Part shown: piece after piece, positions 28,683 to 38,514 of the stretch | How positions within the stretch are numbered: the stretch's first letter is position 1 | How the letters are laid out: each line of letters opens with the position of its first letter | The notes under the pieces: model-generated | Told to the model about the DNA's origin: nothing | What the model saw: the letters and a program-made list of their open reading frames with translations, nothing else | Databases searched by the model: none | Position numbers and translations under genes: made by a program | From: Rhodobium gokarnense | GTDB lineage: Bacteria; Pseudomonadota; Alphaproteobacteria; Rhizobiales; Rhodobiaceae | DNA length: 64,000 bases | Direction of reading: 5' to 3' | NCBI RefSeq assembly: GCF_025961475.1 | Contig: NZ_JAOQNS010000005.1 | Span: forward strand, 186,001 to 250,000

Positions 28683-29554
28683 CAGCGCGCCTCCTTGCCG
28701 CCGAAGAGGCCGGCGGGGCGGAACAGGAGCACCGCGATGAGGACGCCGTAGGAGAACATCGACTTCATTGCCGGATTGATGAGCAGCGCGGCAAAGCCCT
28801 CGGCAACGCCGATGAGGAGCCCGCCGACGAGCGCGCCGGTGAGGCTGCCGAGGCCGCCGATGATGACGATGATGAAGGCGAGCAGCGTGAATTCGGGCGC
28901 GAGAAACGGCTGGGCGTCGAACAGCGGCGAGACCAGCGCGCCGGCAGCGCCGGCGCAGGCAAGGCCGATGCCCGCCGTGATCGCATAAACGCGGCCGGAG
29001 CGGATGCCGACCACCTCGGCGCCGAGCGGATTGTCGGCGGCGGCGCGAATCGCGCGGCCGATGAAGGTGAAACGCAGGAAGGCGATGAGCGCGAGGATCA
29101 TCACCAGCGCCGTCGCCGCCGCCTGGACCCTTGCAGCATCGAGCCGGAGGCCGCCGACGCTGTAGGTCTCAAAGCTGATAGGCGCCATGATGGAGCGCGC
29201 ATCCGGCCCCATCAGCATCAGGTGCAGGCCGGTGATGACGAGGGCAAAGGCGATGAACAGGATGAACTGGCTGTGCTGAGGCCGGCCGACGAAGCGGCTG
29301 ACCACAGTCACCTGCAGGAAGACGCCGAGGCCGAAGAGGACGACCGCGGCGATGAGGGCTGCCGGGATGGCCGGAATCGCGAACAGCGTCCACAGGGCGT
29401 AGCCGAGATACATGCCCATGACGACCATTTCGCCATGGGCGAAGTTCACCACCCGCATGACGCCGAAGATGATCGTCAGGCCGATGGCGATGAGGGCATA
29501 GACGGTGCCGATGAGCAGCCCGCTGGCGGCAACCTTCAGATAGAGTTCGGCCAT
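28682..29554 (-). CDS. Branched-chain-type ABC transporter permease, LivH class (first cluster)
   Basis: The 290-residue inner-membrane protein has about eight hydrophobic segments, the LivH opening IAIGLTIIFGVMRVVNFAHG (about 22-41) and the coupling loop RAAADNPLGAEVVGIRSGRV near 179-198. It follows the binding-protein gene by 30 bases and overlaps livM by one base. Confidence 0.93.
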   Translation of the reverse strand: MAELYLKVAASGLLIGTVYALIAIGLTIIFGVMRVVNFAHGEMVVMGMYLGYALWTLFAIPAIPAALIAAVVLFGLGVFLQVTVVSRFVGRPQHSQFILFIAFALVITGLHLMLMGPDARSIMAPISFETYSVGGLRLDAARVQAAATALVMILALIAFLRFTFIGRAIRAAADNPLGAEVVGIRSGRVYAITAGIGLACAGAAGALVSPLFDAQPFLAPEFTLLAFIIVIIGGLGSLTGALVGGLLIGVAEGFAALLINPAMKSMFSYGVLIAVLLFRPAGLFGGKEAR

Positions 29555-29584
29555 GGGGCGCCCTCCGCGCTGCCTGCCGGCGCC

Positions 29585-30814
29585 TCAGCGCTCGGCAAAG
29601 GGCGTCATCGGGAAGACCGGCTTGGCAACGGCGATCTCGGCCGGGCCGATGACCTGCGGCGCGCCGCCCTGGTTCTGTAAGAGGACGCCGCCGATATTGG
29701 TGTTCTGGCCGGTCTCGTCGAAGGTGATCGGGCCGCCATACATGATGTGGTCCTGAAGGTTTGTTTCCCGTAGCGCCGCCTGCAGCGCCTGCGGCTCGCC
29801 CGTGCCGGCTCTCGCGATAGCGTCGGCAACGATCTCCACCGCCTCATAGGAAAAGCCGACATTGAGCTCGAAGCGCTGGTCCGGATAGTCGTCGGCAAAG
29901 GCGGCGATCGCCCGCTTGGTCTTGTCCCGCGTCGGGTCGTACCAGGGCACGCAGTCCATATATTCGTCGCCATATTTGCCGGTGGCGTCGGTGAACGCCT
30001 TCTCGTAGGGGCCCGGGCTGCCGGGGCCGATGACGCCGAGGAGGCCGACGTTCTGCTTGACCAGTTCGCGCACGATCAGGATGGCGTCGTTGACGCGGGT
30101 GACCGGCATCAGGATGTCCGGTTCTGCGGCCTTCGCCCGGCCGATCTCCACGGACAGGTCCTTGGCCGAGCGGGAATAGGAGATCGTGTCGACGATCTCG
30201 ATCGGCACGCCAAGCTTCTGCCAGAGGATGTCGACGCCCTTGGCGACCGCGTGGCCGAAGGTGTCGTTGACGTGCATCAGCACCGCCGTCTTCGGGGCGA
30301 CGCCGGTCAGCGAGGAGAGCTCCTTGATGCGCGCAACGGCGTTGTAGACCAGCGTCGCGCCGGGCGGGAAATTGCGAAAGACGTACTGAAAGCCCTGGCT
30401 GGTGATCTGCGGCGCCGCGGCGATGTTGACGACCAGCGGCACCTTGGCCGCCTCGGCGGCCTGGGCTGCGGAAATCGTGGTGCCGGAATCGAAGGCACCG
30501 ATCAGCACCGAGCAGCCCTCGCGGATCAGCTTTTCGGCCGCGACCCGGCCCTGCTCGGCCTTCGATTCGGTGTCGACATGGAGGATCTCCATGGCCGGGG
30601 CGCCGCTCTCCGCCATCATCCTGGCGCCGAGGTCGATGCCGCGCCGGCAGGCCTGGCCGAGGAAGGCAAGAACGCCCGAGGTCGGCAGCAGGACGCCGAC
30701 CTTGACGGGCGCCCCCGCGGCGCGGACATGGCGCAGCGGCGTGATCGACAGGGCTGCGCCGGCCGCCGCGCCCTTCAGGATGGTGCGGCGGTCTAATGCC
30801 GGATTGCGGGTCAT
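29585..30814 (-). CDS. ABC transporter substrate-binding protein, Tat-exported (first cluster)
   Basis: The 409-residue periplasmic binding protein of the Leu/Ile/Val family has a twin-arginine signal (DRRTILKGAAAGAALSITPL) rather than a plain Sec signal, then VKVGVLLPTSGVLAFLGQAC. Tat export is frequent for this subgroup in alphaproteobacteria. The ATG at 30814 follows GGGAGGA at eight bases; a start nine codons upstream is less likely. It is the first gene of the operon and is divergent from the DapA-family gene. The ligand is unknown. Confidence 0.9.
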   Translation of the reverse strand: MTRNPALDRRTILKGAAAGAALSITPLRHVRAAGAPVKVGVLLPTSGVLAFLGQACRRGIDLGARMMAESGAPAMEILHVDTESKAEQGRVAAEKLIREGCSVLIGAFDSGTTISAAQAAEAAKVPLVVNIAAAPQITSQGFQYVFRNFPPGATLVYNAVARIKELSSLTGVAPKTAVLMHVNDTFGHAVAKGVDILWQKLGVPIEIVDTISYSRSAKDLSVEIGRAKAAEPDILMPVTRVNDAILIVRELVKQNVGLLGVIGPGSPGPYEKAFTDATGKYGDEYMDCVPWYDPTRDKTKRAIAAFADDYPDQRFELNVGFSYEAVEIVADAIARAGTGEPQALQAALRETNLQDHIMYGGPITFDETGQNTNIGGVLLQNQGGAPQVIGPAEIAVAKPVFPMTPFAER

Positions 30815-30971
30815 GGTCCTGTCCTCCCTTACGCGACGCAACGCGGCTTCTTTGAACCGCCTGATTGAATACGCCGAATTATACGCGCGCTACTTTTCCC
30901 GATTGCGGCCGCCCCGTCACCCCCGAAATTTGCGAATCCCCGATATCCGCAAGACAGTCCCCGGATCATTT

Positions 30972-30994
30972 CATTTGTCGAAAAGCGGCAAATG
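30972..30994. promoter_or_regulatory. Inverted repeat in the transporter/DapA-like divergent promoter
   Basis: CATTTGTCG (30972-30980), five bases, then CGGCAAATG (30986-30994) form a 9+5+9 inverted repeat with one mismatch, 48 bases before the DapA-like ATG. It is a plausible operator for the nearby GntR regulator. Confidence 0.5.
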
Positions 30995-31041
30995 TCGTAC
31001 CGGCACGGGCAACGGAGATTGCCTTACGAAAGGAGTGCCCG

Positions 31042-31953
31042 ATGGGGTTTCGCGGAGTTCTGGTGCCGGTGCTGACGCCGTTCAGGGCCGACCTTTCGCC
31101 CGATGCCGGGCGGTTCCTCGCCCTTTGCCGGCACCTCCTTGCCGAGGGCGCGGCGGGACTTGCCGTCTTCGGCACCACCAGCGAGGCGAACTCGCTGTCG
31201 GCGGGTGAGAGGAAGGCGCTGCTGGAGATGCTGATCGAGAATGGCATTGGCGCCGACAAGCTGATGCCGGGGACCGGCGCCTGCTCCATCACCGAGGCGG
31301 CCGAGCTTGCCGCCCATGCGGCGTCGCTCGGCTGTGGTGGCGTCCTGATGCTGCCGCCCTTCTACTACAAGGGCGTTGCCGATGACGGCGTCTTTGCCTT
31401 CGTCGACACGGTGATCGACCGGGTCGGGTCGGACAAGCTGAAGGTCTATCTCTACCACATCCCGCCGGTCGCCCAGGTCGGCTATTCGCTCGATGTGGTC
31501 GGGCGGCTGGTCAACGCGCATCCGCAGACGGTCGTCGGCCTGAAGGACAGTTCCGGCGACTGGTCGAACACCGCGGCGCTGCTCGATGCCTATCCTGAGC
31601 TTGAGATTTTTCCGGGCTCCGAAGTGTTCCTGCTCGACGGCCTCCGGAAGGGCGGCGCGGGGTGCATTACCGCGACCGGCAACGTCGCCGTTCCCTCCAT
31701 CAAGGCCGTGTTCGACGGTTTCGAAAGACCGGACGCAGACGAGAAGCAGGCGCACATCACGGCGGTGCGCAAGCGCTTCCAGGAGACCGGACCGATGGTG
31801 CCGGTGCTGAAGGCCTATATCGCGCGGAAATCGGGCGATGCCGCCTGGTCCACCGTGCGCCCGCCGATGGTCGCGGCCGATCCCGATGCGGTCGCCGCGC
31901 TCGATGCGGACCTTCAGGCGATGGGATTTTCGTACGCAGCGCCGGGGGCGTAG
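31042..31953 (+). CDS. DapA-family aldolase/dehydratase (dihydrodipicolinate synthase-like)
   Basis: The 303-residue protein is a class I aldolase-fold enzyme of the DapA/NanA family. Visible features are VLVPVLTPFRADLSPDAG (about 6-23), the GTTSE loop (about 43-47, in place of GTTGE), Tyr in LYHIPP (about 137-142) and the Schiff-base lysine in VVGLKDSSGDW (about 161-171). AAGGAG precedes the ATG by eight bases. It is divergent from an ABC importer operon, so it probably acts in catabolism of the imported compound rather than lysine synthesis. The substrate cannot be assigned. Confidence 0.85.
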   Translation: MGFRGVLVPVLTPFRADLSPDAGRFLALCRHLLAEGAAGLAVFGTTSEANSLSAGERKALLEMLIENGIGADKLMPGTGACSITEAAELAAHAASLGCGGVLMLPPFYYKGVADDGVFAFVDTVIDRVGSDKLKVYLYHIPPVAQVGYSLDVVGRLVNAHPQTVVGLKDSSGDWSNTAALLDAYPELEIFPGSEVFLLDGLRKGGAGCITATGNVAVPSIKAVFDGFERPDADEKQAHITAVRKRFQETGPMVPVLKAYIARKSGDAAWSTVRPPMVAADPDAVAALDADLQAMGFSYAAPGA

Positions 31954-32014
31954 CAACAGGACACTACTGGAGGCGCGGTGACGCGGTTGTTTCCCCGCGT
32001 CTCCTTCTCTCTCT

Positions 32015-32126
32015 TGCGTCATTGCCGGGCTTGACCCGGCAATCCATGAGGCCTTTGATTTCAAACTGTTAGGCTGGATTATGCCGCACCTCATCATGGA
32101 CCACCGGATCAAGTCCGGTGGTGACG
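32015..32126. repeat. Dispersed hairpin repeat of the CCGG-arm type
   Basis: Two hairpins occur close together: TCATTGCCGGGCTTGACCCG (32019-32038, with CCGGG/CCCGG arms) and CACCGGATCAAGTCCGGTG (32102-32120, with CACCGGA/TCCGGTG arms). They sit between the DapA-like gene and the convergent CoA-transferase gene. Elements of this look are scattered widely in Hyphomicrobiales genomes. Confidence 0.55.
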
Positions 32127-32238
32127 CAGAGGGGGTGGAGGCGTAGGTCCCAAACGGTCCACCGGGCGTAAGGCGTAGGCGTGCTATGGCCGGCAATCCT
32201 TGACTCCGCCGGCGACGGCCCCCGATCCAACCTCGTAG

Positions 32239-33342
32239 CTACTCCGCCGGCACGGTAACTCCCCAGTCCGACAAAATGGCATCGCGGTCGGCGCCGGGCG
32301 TCGGCGGCGGGCCCTGCACACGGCCCGGCGTGCGGCTGAAGCGCGGGGCGGGGGCCGGCTGGACGACGCCGTCGCGGGCGACAAAGGTGCCGCGGGCGGC
32401 GTTGTGGGGATGCCTTGGTGCCTCCGCCATGTCGAGCACCGGGGCGAAACAGGCGTCCGTGCCTTCCAGCAGCGTGCACCATTCCTCGCGCGTCTTTGTG
32501 GCAAAGACGGCATCCAGCTTTTCGGCAAAGTCCGGCCAGGCGTCCGTATCTAGCTGGGCCGTGAAGGCCGGATCGTCGATGCCGGCCCTTTCCAGCAAGA
32601 GCGCGTAGAATTTCGGCTCGATGGCGCCGACCGAGATCCATTTGCCGTCGGCGCAGCGGTAGCAGCGATAAAAGTGGGCGCCGCCGTCGAGGAAATTGCC
32701 GCCGCGCTCATCGCGCCATTTGCCGTTCGCCTTGAGGCCGTAGATCATCGCCATCAGGCTGGCGGCGCCGTCGACGATGGCGGCGTCGACCACCTGGCCC
32801 CTGCCGGAGGTTTTGGCCTCCAGCAACCCGCAGACAAGACCGAAGGCGAGATAGAGGGCGCCGCCGCCGAAATCGCCGACGAGGTTGAGCGGCGGCACCG
32901 GCGCGCCGTCCACCACGCCGATGGCCGAGAGGACGCCGGTAAGCGCGATATAGTTGATGTCGTGGCCGGCCGCGCCCGAGAGCGGGCCCTCCTGGCCCCA
33001 GCCGGTCATGCGGCCATAGACGAGGCGCGGGTTGCGCTCCAAACAGGTGTCCGGCCCGAGGCCGATCTTCTCCATGACGCCCGGCCGGAAGCCCTCGATC
33101 AGGCCGTCTGCCCGCGCGACCAGCGCCAGCGCCGTTGCCCTCCCCTCATCGGACTTGAGGTCCAGTTCGATGGAGCGCCGGCCGCGGTTGAGGATGTCGT
33201 AGTCGATGGCAAAGGTGTTGTTGCCGCCCTTGCGGTCGATGCGGACCACATCGGCGCCCATGTCCGAAAGCAGCATGGCCGCAAAGGGTCCCGGCCCGAT
33301 GCCGGCGAATTCGACGATACGGATGCCGGAAAGCGGCCCCAT
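32239..33342 (-). CDS. Class III CoA-transferase / alpha-methylacyl-CoA racemase family protein
   Basis: The 367-residue protein begins [20 protein letters not shown] and has [12 protein letters not shown] (about 29-40), typical of the family that includes class III CoA-transferases and alpha-methylacyl-CoA racemase. Pieces such as [12 protein letters not shown] (about 134-145) and [13 protein letters not shown] are closest to the racemase branch, where His and Asp act as acid-base pair; Asp136 fits the nucleophile region of the transferases. It is the last gene of the leftward unit headed by the benzoate-type importer, so it may move or epimerise an aromatic or branched acyl-CoA. Confidence 0.85.
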   Translation of the reverse strand: MGPLSGIRIVEFAGIGPGPFAAMLLSDMGADVVRIDRKGGNNTFAIDYDILNRGRRSIELDLKSDEGRATALALVARADGLIEGFRPGVMEKIGLGPDTCLERNPRLVYGRMTGWGQEGPLSGAAGHDINYIALTGVLSAIGVVDGAPVPPLNLVGDFGGGALYLAFGLVCGLLEAKTSGRGQVVDAAIVDGAASLMAMIYGLKANGKWRDERGGNFLDGGAHFYRCYRCADGKWISVGAIEPKFYALLLERAGIDDPAFTAQLDTDAWPDFAEKLDAVFATKTREEWCTLLEGTDACFAPVLDMAEAPRHPHNAARGTFVARDGVVQPAPAPRFSRTPGRVQGPPPTPGADRDAILSDWGVTVPAE

Positions 33343-33415
33343 GGCGTTCCCCCATTCTTTTTTTCTGGTTGCAGCATCGCCGAGACGGTGTGGCGACCGC
33401 AAGCCGGAAAGACGG

Positions 33416-33832
33416 TCAGGAAAGAACGAAGGTGTATTGGGAGACGGCGCAGGGCTTTTCCGCATCGTCCTGCCAGGCCCGCGTCGAGAGCGTCGCGACC
33501 CGGCGGCCGAGGCGGACGATCTCGGCATCGGCGAGACAGTCCCGGTCGCGAACGGAGCGCAGGTAGGAGACGTTGACGGAAAGCGGGCGCAGCAGCTCGG
33601 ACCGGCCGAGATAGAGCGTCAGGGTGAGGCTTGCCGCATAGTCCATCAGGCTGGCGACGATGCCGCCCTGGACGGCGCGCAGGAACGGGTTGCCGATGTG
33701 GTGCTCATCCACATGCATGCGGACCGCAATCTGGCCATGCGCCTCGACGGCCTCGGTCCGCAGCCAGTGGGCGAAGGGCGAGGCGCGCAAGAGGTCGTTG
33801 GCGCGCTCCAGTTCCGGCAGGCAGACGCTCAT
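33416..33832 (-). CDS. PaaI-type hotdog thioesterase A
   Basis: The 138-residue protein has the single hotdog fold of the 4HBT/PaaI thioesterases, with [20 protein letters not shown] near residues 43-62 as the helix carrying the catalytic region and [11 protein letters not shown] (about 81-91) as the following strand. It hydrolyses acyl- or aroyl-CoA. Its ATG overlaps the stop of the upstream thioesterase (ATGA), so the two may be subunits or partners. Confidence 0.85.
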   Translation of the reverse strand: MSVCLPELERANDLLRASPFAHWLRTEAVEAHGQIAVRMHVDEHHIGNPFLRAVQGGIVASLMDYAASLTLTLYLGRSELLRPLSVNVSYLRSVRDRDCLADAEIVRLGRRVATLSTRAWQDDAEKPCAVSQYTFVLS

Positions 33833-34308
33833 TCGCTCTCTCCCCCCGCTTCGGAGAAGAAGGTCGGTCCCCTGGTGCCGAGCATGAAGGTGGCCGAGCC
33901 GCCGGCGACGAGGCCGCCGTCGGCCTCGCGCGTGATGCCGCCGCGGGCGTAGCCGACATTGTCGGCAATCGCGTAGCACTCGCCGGTGAAGACGAGGTCG
34001 GCGTCGGTGCGTGCGCCCTCGATGAAGTCGATCTTCAACTCGATGGTGGCGATCGCCTGGGGCACGGGCACGCGCATGCAGACGCTGAGGCCGAAGACGC
34101 CGTCAAGGACGGTGAGGAGGACGCCAGGGGCAAGGCCGGCCCCCTCGCGGAAGGCCAGATCGTCGCGGAACGGCAGGCGGCAGACGACGCGGTCCCAATC
34201 GCCCTCCACGAACTCCATGCCGAGGGCGCGGGCCATCGGATGGTCGTCGATGAACAGCGTCACGAGATCGTTGCGGCGCTGGTCCAGAAGATCGGCGTCG
34301 TCGGCCAC
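33829..34308 (-). CDS. PaaI-type hotdog thioesterase B
   Basis: The 159-residue protein is a second hotdog thioesterase: FREGAGLAPGVLLTVLDGVF (about 52-71) and IATIELKIDFIEGARTDADL (about 83-102) match the helix and strand of the fold. It starts at a GTG preceded by GGAGGGAG at about eight bases; a longer frame upstream has no similarity. It overlaps thioesterase A by four bases. Two adjacent thioesterases suggest a heteromer or two chain specificities for releasing CoA from aromatic intermediates. Confidence 0.8.
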   Translation of the reverse strand: MADDADLLDQRRNDLVTLFIDDHPMARALGMEFVEGDWDRVVCRLPFRDDLAFREGAGLAPGVLLTVLDGVFGLSVCMRVPVPQAIATIELKIDFIEGARTDADLVFTGECYAIADNVGYARGGITREADGGLVAGGSATFMLGTRGPTFFSEAGGESE

Positions 34309-34342
34309 GCGGGGGCTCCCTCCTCGCGCCGCTCCGTGTCCC

Positions 34343-35011
34343 TCACCTCGCCGCTGCGAGGTGCCAGGCCACGGACGGCTGTTGGAAAAGGTAGTCGCCT
34401 GAATGTGATTCCGCCAAGCGCTCGAAGCGCGCTTCGATCTCCGCGCGAATAGCGGGAACGCGTGCGGCGCGCGTCGGATCGATGCCGACGACATCATCGA
34501 TGATCGCCTGAAGCGAGCCGTAACGGTAGGGAACACCGTATGTTGCCGTATCGACGAGGCGGAGGTCGGCGTCGATCCGTTGCTCGATCGCTGCGCGGCT
34601 TTGCCGCAAGATTTCGGTCTCGTCTTCCAGGGGCAGGAGGATCTCTGTGAGCGCGCCTTCGGCGAGCGGTTCGGCGATGTGGAGCCGTCCGCCGGGTTTC
34701 AAGACCCGCAGCGATTCGGTGAGCGCGGCGTCCTGCACGTCGGCCGGCACGTGGTGGAAGGAGAACATGAAGGCGACGAGGTCGAGGCTCTTGTCGGCAA
34801 AGGGCAGGCTTTCGCCGCGACCCTCGACGACCTCAAAACCATCGGCCTGGCTTCCCAGCGCTGCGACCTTGTCGGCGTCGACCTCGACGGCCGTCACATT
34901 TGCGCCCTCGCCCGCCAACGCGCGGGCGAAGGCGCCGTCACCGGCGCCGATGTCGGCAACGGCGAGCCCCTTCAGGGAAAGGTTACGCGTCAGGAACGGC
35001 AGGTGGCTCAT
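34343..35011 (-). CDS. Class I SAM-dependent methyltransferase
   Basis: The 222-residue protein has the Methyltransf_11-type fold: motif I VADIGAGDGAFARALA (about 18-33), acidic VEVDADK (about 41-47), motif III LPFADKSLDLVAFMFSFHHV near 68-87 and RVLKPGGRLHIAEP (about 103-116). It is probably soluble. It follows the second LivF gene by 13 bases on the same strand. A methyltransferase in a benzoate-uptake operon could act on a phenolic or carboxyl compound, but its substrate is unknown. Confidence 0.82.
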   Translation of the reverse strand: MSHLPFLTRNLSLKGLAVADIGAGDGAFARALAGEGANVTAVEVDADKVAALGSQADGFEVVEGRGESLPFADKSLDLVAFMFSFHHVPADVQDAALTESLRVLKPGGRLHIAEPLAEGALTEILLPLEDETEILRQSRAAIEQRIDADLRLVDTATYGVPYRYGSLQAIIDDVVGIDPTRAARVPAIRAEIEARFERLAESHSGDYLFQQPSVAWHLAAAR

Positions 35012-35024
35012 GCCGGCAACGGTA

Positions 35025-35718
<694 letters not shown>

Positions 35719-35726
<8 letters not shown>

Positions 35727-36465
35727 CGCCGGCCCAGTCCCCCAGATAGATTTCGCGCACCTCGCGGCTTGTGCGGGCCGCCTCGGGCGTGCCGTCGAAC
35801 ACCACCTTGCCGAAATTCAGGACGGTGACGCTGTCGGCGATGTCGAAGGCGACGTCGAGGTCATGCTCGATGATGAGGATGGTGAGGTCGCGCGGCAGCC
35901 CACCGACCATGGCGGTGAAGGCATCGGTCATGTCCGGGCCGACGCCGGAGGTCGGCTCGTCCATGAGGAGCACCTTGGGTTCGGAGGCGAGCGCCAGGCC
36001 GACCTCGAGCTGGCGGCGGGCTCCATACGAAAGCGCGTCGCAGGAGACGTCGATCTGGGTCGTCAGGCCGACCATGCCGGCGATTTCCTCGGCCCTTTCG
36101 ACGATACCGGCATCGCGGGTGCCGTCGCGCCACAGGGAAAAGGTCTTCTGGCGCTTGATGGCGAGCGCGAGCCTGAGGCTTTCGCCGACGGTGAGGCCCG
36201 TGAACAGATTGTTCTTCTGGAAGCTGCGGCCGAGGCCGAGGCGGACGCGCTCGTTCGGCAGCATCTGGTTGACGGTGACGCCGTCGATGTTGATCTTCCC
36301 GGAATCCGGCGCGAGTTCGCCGGTCAGGAGATTGAACAGCGTCGTCTTGCCGGCGCCGTTCGGGCCCAGCACGACCCGGCGCTCGCCTTGTTCCAGCTTG
36401 AACGAGACGTTGTTGGTGACCCGTAGCGCGCCGAAGGCCTTGGAGAGTTCGATCACCTCAAGCAT
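35719..36465 (-). CDS. Branched-chain-type ABC transporter ATPase, LivG class (benzoate cluster)
   Basis: The 248-residue ATPase has Walker A GPNGAGKTT (about 35-43), the LivG-type signature LSYGARRQLEVGLALASEPK and Walker B VLLMDEPTSGVGP. The ATG at 36465 lies inside the end of the livM gene and was chosen because family similarity (MLEVIELSKAFGAL) begins there. Confidence 0.92.
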
Positions 36466-37471
36466 TGCCGGCCTCCGGGGTTTCGGCGGGGGCGGCGTCA
36501 GACGCGTCGTCCGCAACCGGCTTCTTGCGGGTCAGCCGGGCAACGCCGGCTTCCAGCGAGCCATAGAGGCCCTTGCCGCCGGCAAGGATGGCGACGATCA
36601 GGAAGACGCCGATGAAGAAGTGCCAGTGGTTGGTGAATTCGGAGATCTCGTGCTTCAGCAGCACGACGAAGGCGGCGCCGACGATCGGGCCGATGAGGGT
36701 TTCAAGGCCACCGAGGATGACCATGATCAGCACCTCGCCGGAGGTGGTCCAGTCCATCATGCCGGGCGAGACGAACATGGTGTGCTGGGCGGCGATGGTG
36801 CCGGCAAAGCCTGCCGCCGTGCCGGCGAGCGCGCTCGCCATCGCCTTGTACCAGCGCACCGAGAGGCCGAGGGCGCGCATGCGGTTTTCGTTGCGGTGGA
36901 GGCCGACGAGCGTTCGCCCGAAGCTCGACGTCAGGATGCGCGAGAACACGAGATAGACGAGGCCGGTGGCGACGACGACGGCGCAGGCAAAGATGCTGGG
37001 GTCGTTCATGTCGATGCCGATGGCGGAAAGGTCGATGCGCGGCACGCCGGCGATGCCGTCGCTGCCGCCGAGCATGCGGTTCTGGAAGGTGAAGACGTAG
37101 ATCATCTGGCCGAAGGCGAGCGTCGCCATGATGTAGAAGATGCCGCGCACCTTGGAGGTGACGATGCCGAGGAGCCAGCCGGCGGCAAAGCAGGGAACGA
37201 GCGCCAGCCCCATGGCGGCGAGCGGCGGCACGCCGGCCTGCATCGACAGGATCACATAGGCATAGCCGCCGATGCCGTAGAAGGCGGCGTGGCCGAGGGA
37301 GACCATGCCGCCGAAGCCGGCGAGGAAGTCGAGGCTCAAGGCCAGAAGCGCGTAGAGCGCGATCTCGACGAGGATCTCCTTGCCGAAATAGCCGGCCTGG
37401 AAGGCGGCAACGATGCCGGCGACGAAAAGGAGTGCGGCGACGGCGGAGCGGAGCTTTGAGGGATAGTACAT
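36458..37471 (-). CDS. Branched-chain-type ABC transporter permease, LivM class (benzoate cluster)
   Basis: The 337-residue inner-membrane protein has about ten hydrophobic segments with the LivM pieces LSLDFLAGFGGMVSLGHAAF (about 45-64) and the coupling loop LHRNENRMRALGLSVRWYKA (about 191-210). The C-terminal tail after the last membrane segment is acidic and Ala-rich. It starts three bases after the livH stop. Confidence 0.92.
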   Translation of the reverse strand: MYYPSKLRSAVAALLFVAGIVAAFQAGYFGKEILVEIALYALLALSLDFLAGFGGMVSLGHAAFYGIGGYAYVILSMQAGVPPLAAMGLALVPCFAAGWLLGIVTSKVRGIFYIMATLAFGQMIYVFTFQNRMLGGSDGIAGVPRIDLSAIGIDMNDPSIFACAVVVATGLVYLVFSRILTSSFGRTLVGLHRNENRMRALGLSVRWYKAMASALAGTAAGFAGTIAAQHTMFVSPGMMDWTTSGEVLIMVILGGLETLIGPIVGAAFVVLLKHEISEFTNHWHFFIGVFLIVAILAGGKGLYGSLEAGVARLTRKKPVADDASDAAPAETPEAGNA

Positions 37472-37473
37472 GG

Positions 37474-38349
37474 TCAGTGCGCCCGCGCCGGGAACAGGCC
37501 CTCGGGCCTGAGGATGAGCGTTGCGCCGAGGAGGATGTAGCTGAGCGAGCCGGCAAGCTGCGGGATCAGCACCTGGCCGAAGGTCTGCAGCATGCCGATC
37601 AGGAGCGAGCCGACGATGGCACCCTTGAGGCTGCCGAGGCCGCCGATGACGACGACGATGAGCGTCGGGATCAGGATCTCAAGGTCCATGCCCGGATAGA
37701 CCGAAACGATGGGCGCGGCGACGACGCCGGCAAGACCGGCAAGCAGGCAGCCGGTGCAGAAGACCGCGAAGAACAGCCGCTCCACATTGACGCCGAGGCA
37801 GGAGGCCATTTCCGCATTGTCGACGGAGGCCCGCACCATGGCGCCGATATTGGTGCGCTCCAGGAACAGCCAGAGGATCAGGTAGACGGCAAGGCCGAGG
37901 CAAATCAGGAACAGGCGGTAGAGCGGATAGGTCTGGCCGAAGATGTGGATGTTGGTGGCAAGCAGCGTCGGCGCGGAGACGCCGAGGGCAAGGTCGCCCC
38001 AGATGACCCGGAAGGCATCGAGGAAGATGAAGATGAGCCCGAAGGTCAGCAGCACCTGGGTCAGCGGGCCGGCGGAGCGGACCTGGCGGATCAGGACGCC
38101 GTAGAGGACCGCGCCGATGACGCAGACGGCAAGCGGGGCAAGAAGGAACGCGGCCCAGAACGAGCCGGTCGCCATGGCGATGGAATAGCCGATGAAGGCG
38201 CCGCAGGCATAGAGTGCACCATGGGCGAGGTTGACGAAGTTCATCAGCCCGAAGGTGACGCTCAGCCCGACCGACAACAGGAACAGCAGCATGGAGAACT
38301 GCAGCCCGTTCAGGAACTGAACGAAAAGATATCCGGGATCGGTCAACAT
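37474..38349 (-). CDS. Branched-chain-type ABC transporter permease, LivH class (benzoate cluster)
   Basis: The 291-residue inner-membrane protein has about eight hydrophobic segments, SVGLSVTFGLMNFVNLAHGA (about 26-45) and the coupling loop ASVDNAEMASCLGVNVERLF (about 176-195). It is separated from the binding-protein gene by 165 bases containing a hairpin that may reduce its expression relative to the binding protein. Confidence 0.92.
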   Translation of the reverse strand: MLTDPGYLFVQFLNGLQFSMLLFLLSVGLSVTFGLMNFVNLAHGALYACGAFIGYSIAMATGSFWAAFLLAPLAVCVIGAVLYGVLIRQVRSAGPLTQVLLTFGLIFIFLDAFRVIWGDLALGVSAPTLLATNIHIFGQTYPLYRLFLICLGLAVYLILWLFLERTNIGAMVRASVDNAEMASCLGVNVERLFFAVFCTGCLLAGLAGVVAAPIVSVYPGMDLEILIPTLIVVVIGGLGSLKGAIVGSLLIGMLQTFGQVLIPQLAGSLSYILLGATLILRPEGLFPARAH

Positions 38350-38474
38350 CAGGAAGCTCGCCTCCCGCCGTCGCGTGCTGAAAACGCCACGGCCCCCATC
38401 ACAGCCAGAATTTTCGGGTTTTGCAACGCCGGCGTCACGCGGGTCTCGTCAAAGACTGCGGCGGGCGGGCGAAA

Positions 38475-38504
38475 GGCCGGAGGCGAAGCGTGCCGCCTCC
38501 GGCC
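38475..38504 (-). terminator. Intercistronic hairpin between the binding-protein and livH genes
   Basis: GGCCGGAGGC (38475-38484) and GCCTCCGGCC (38495-38504) form a perfect 10-base stem with a 10-base loop; on the minus strand it is followed by CTTTCG. It lies 11 bases beyond the binding-protein stop and may act as a partial terminator or a message-stabilising structure. Confidence 0.65.
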
Positions 38505-38514
38505 CCAAGCCGGA

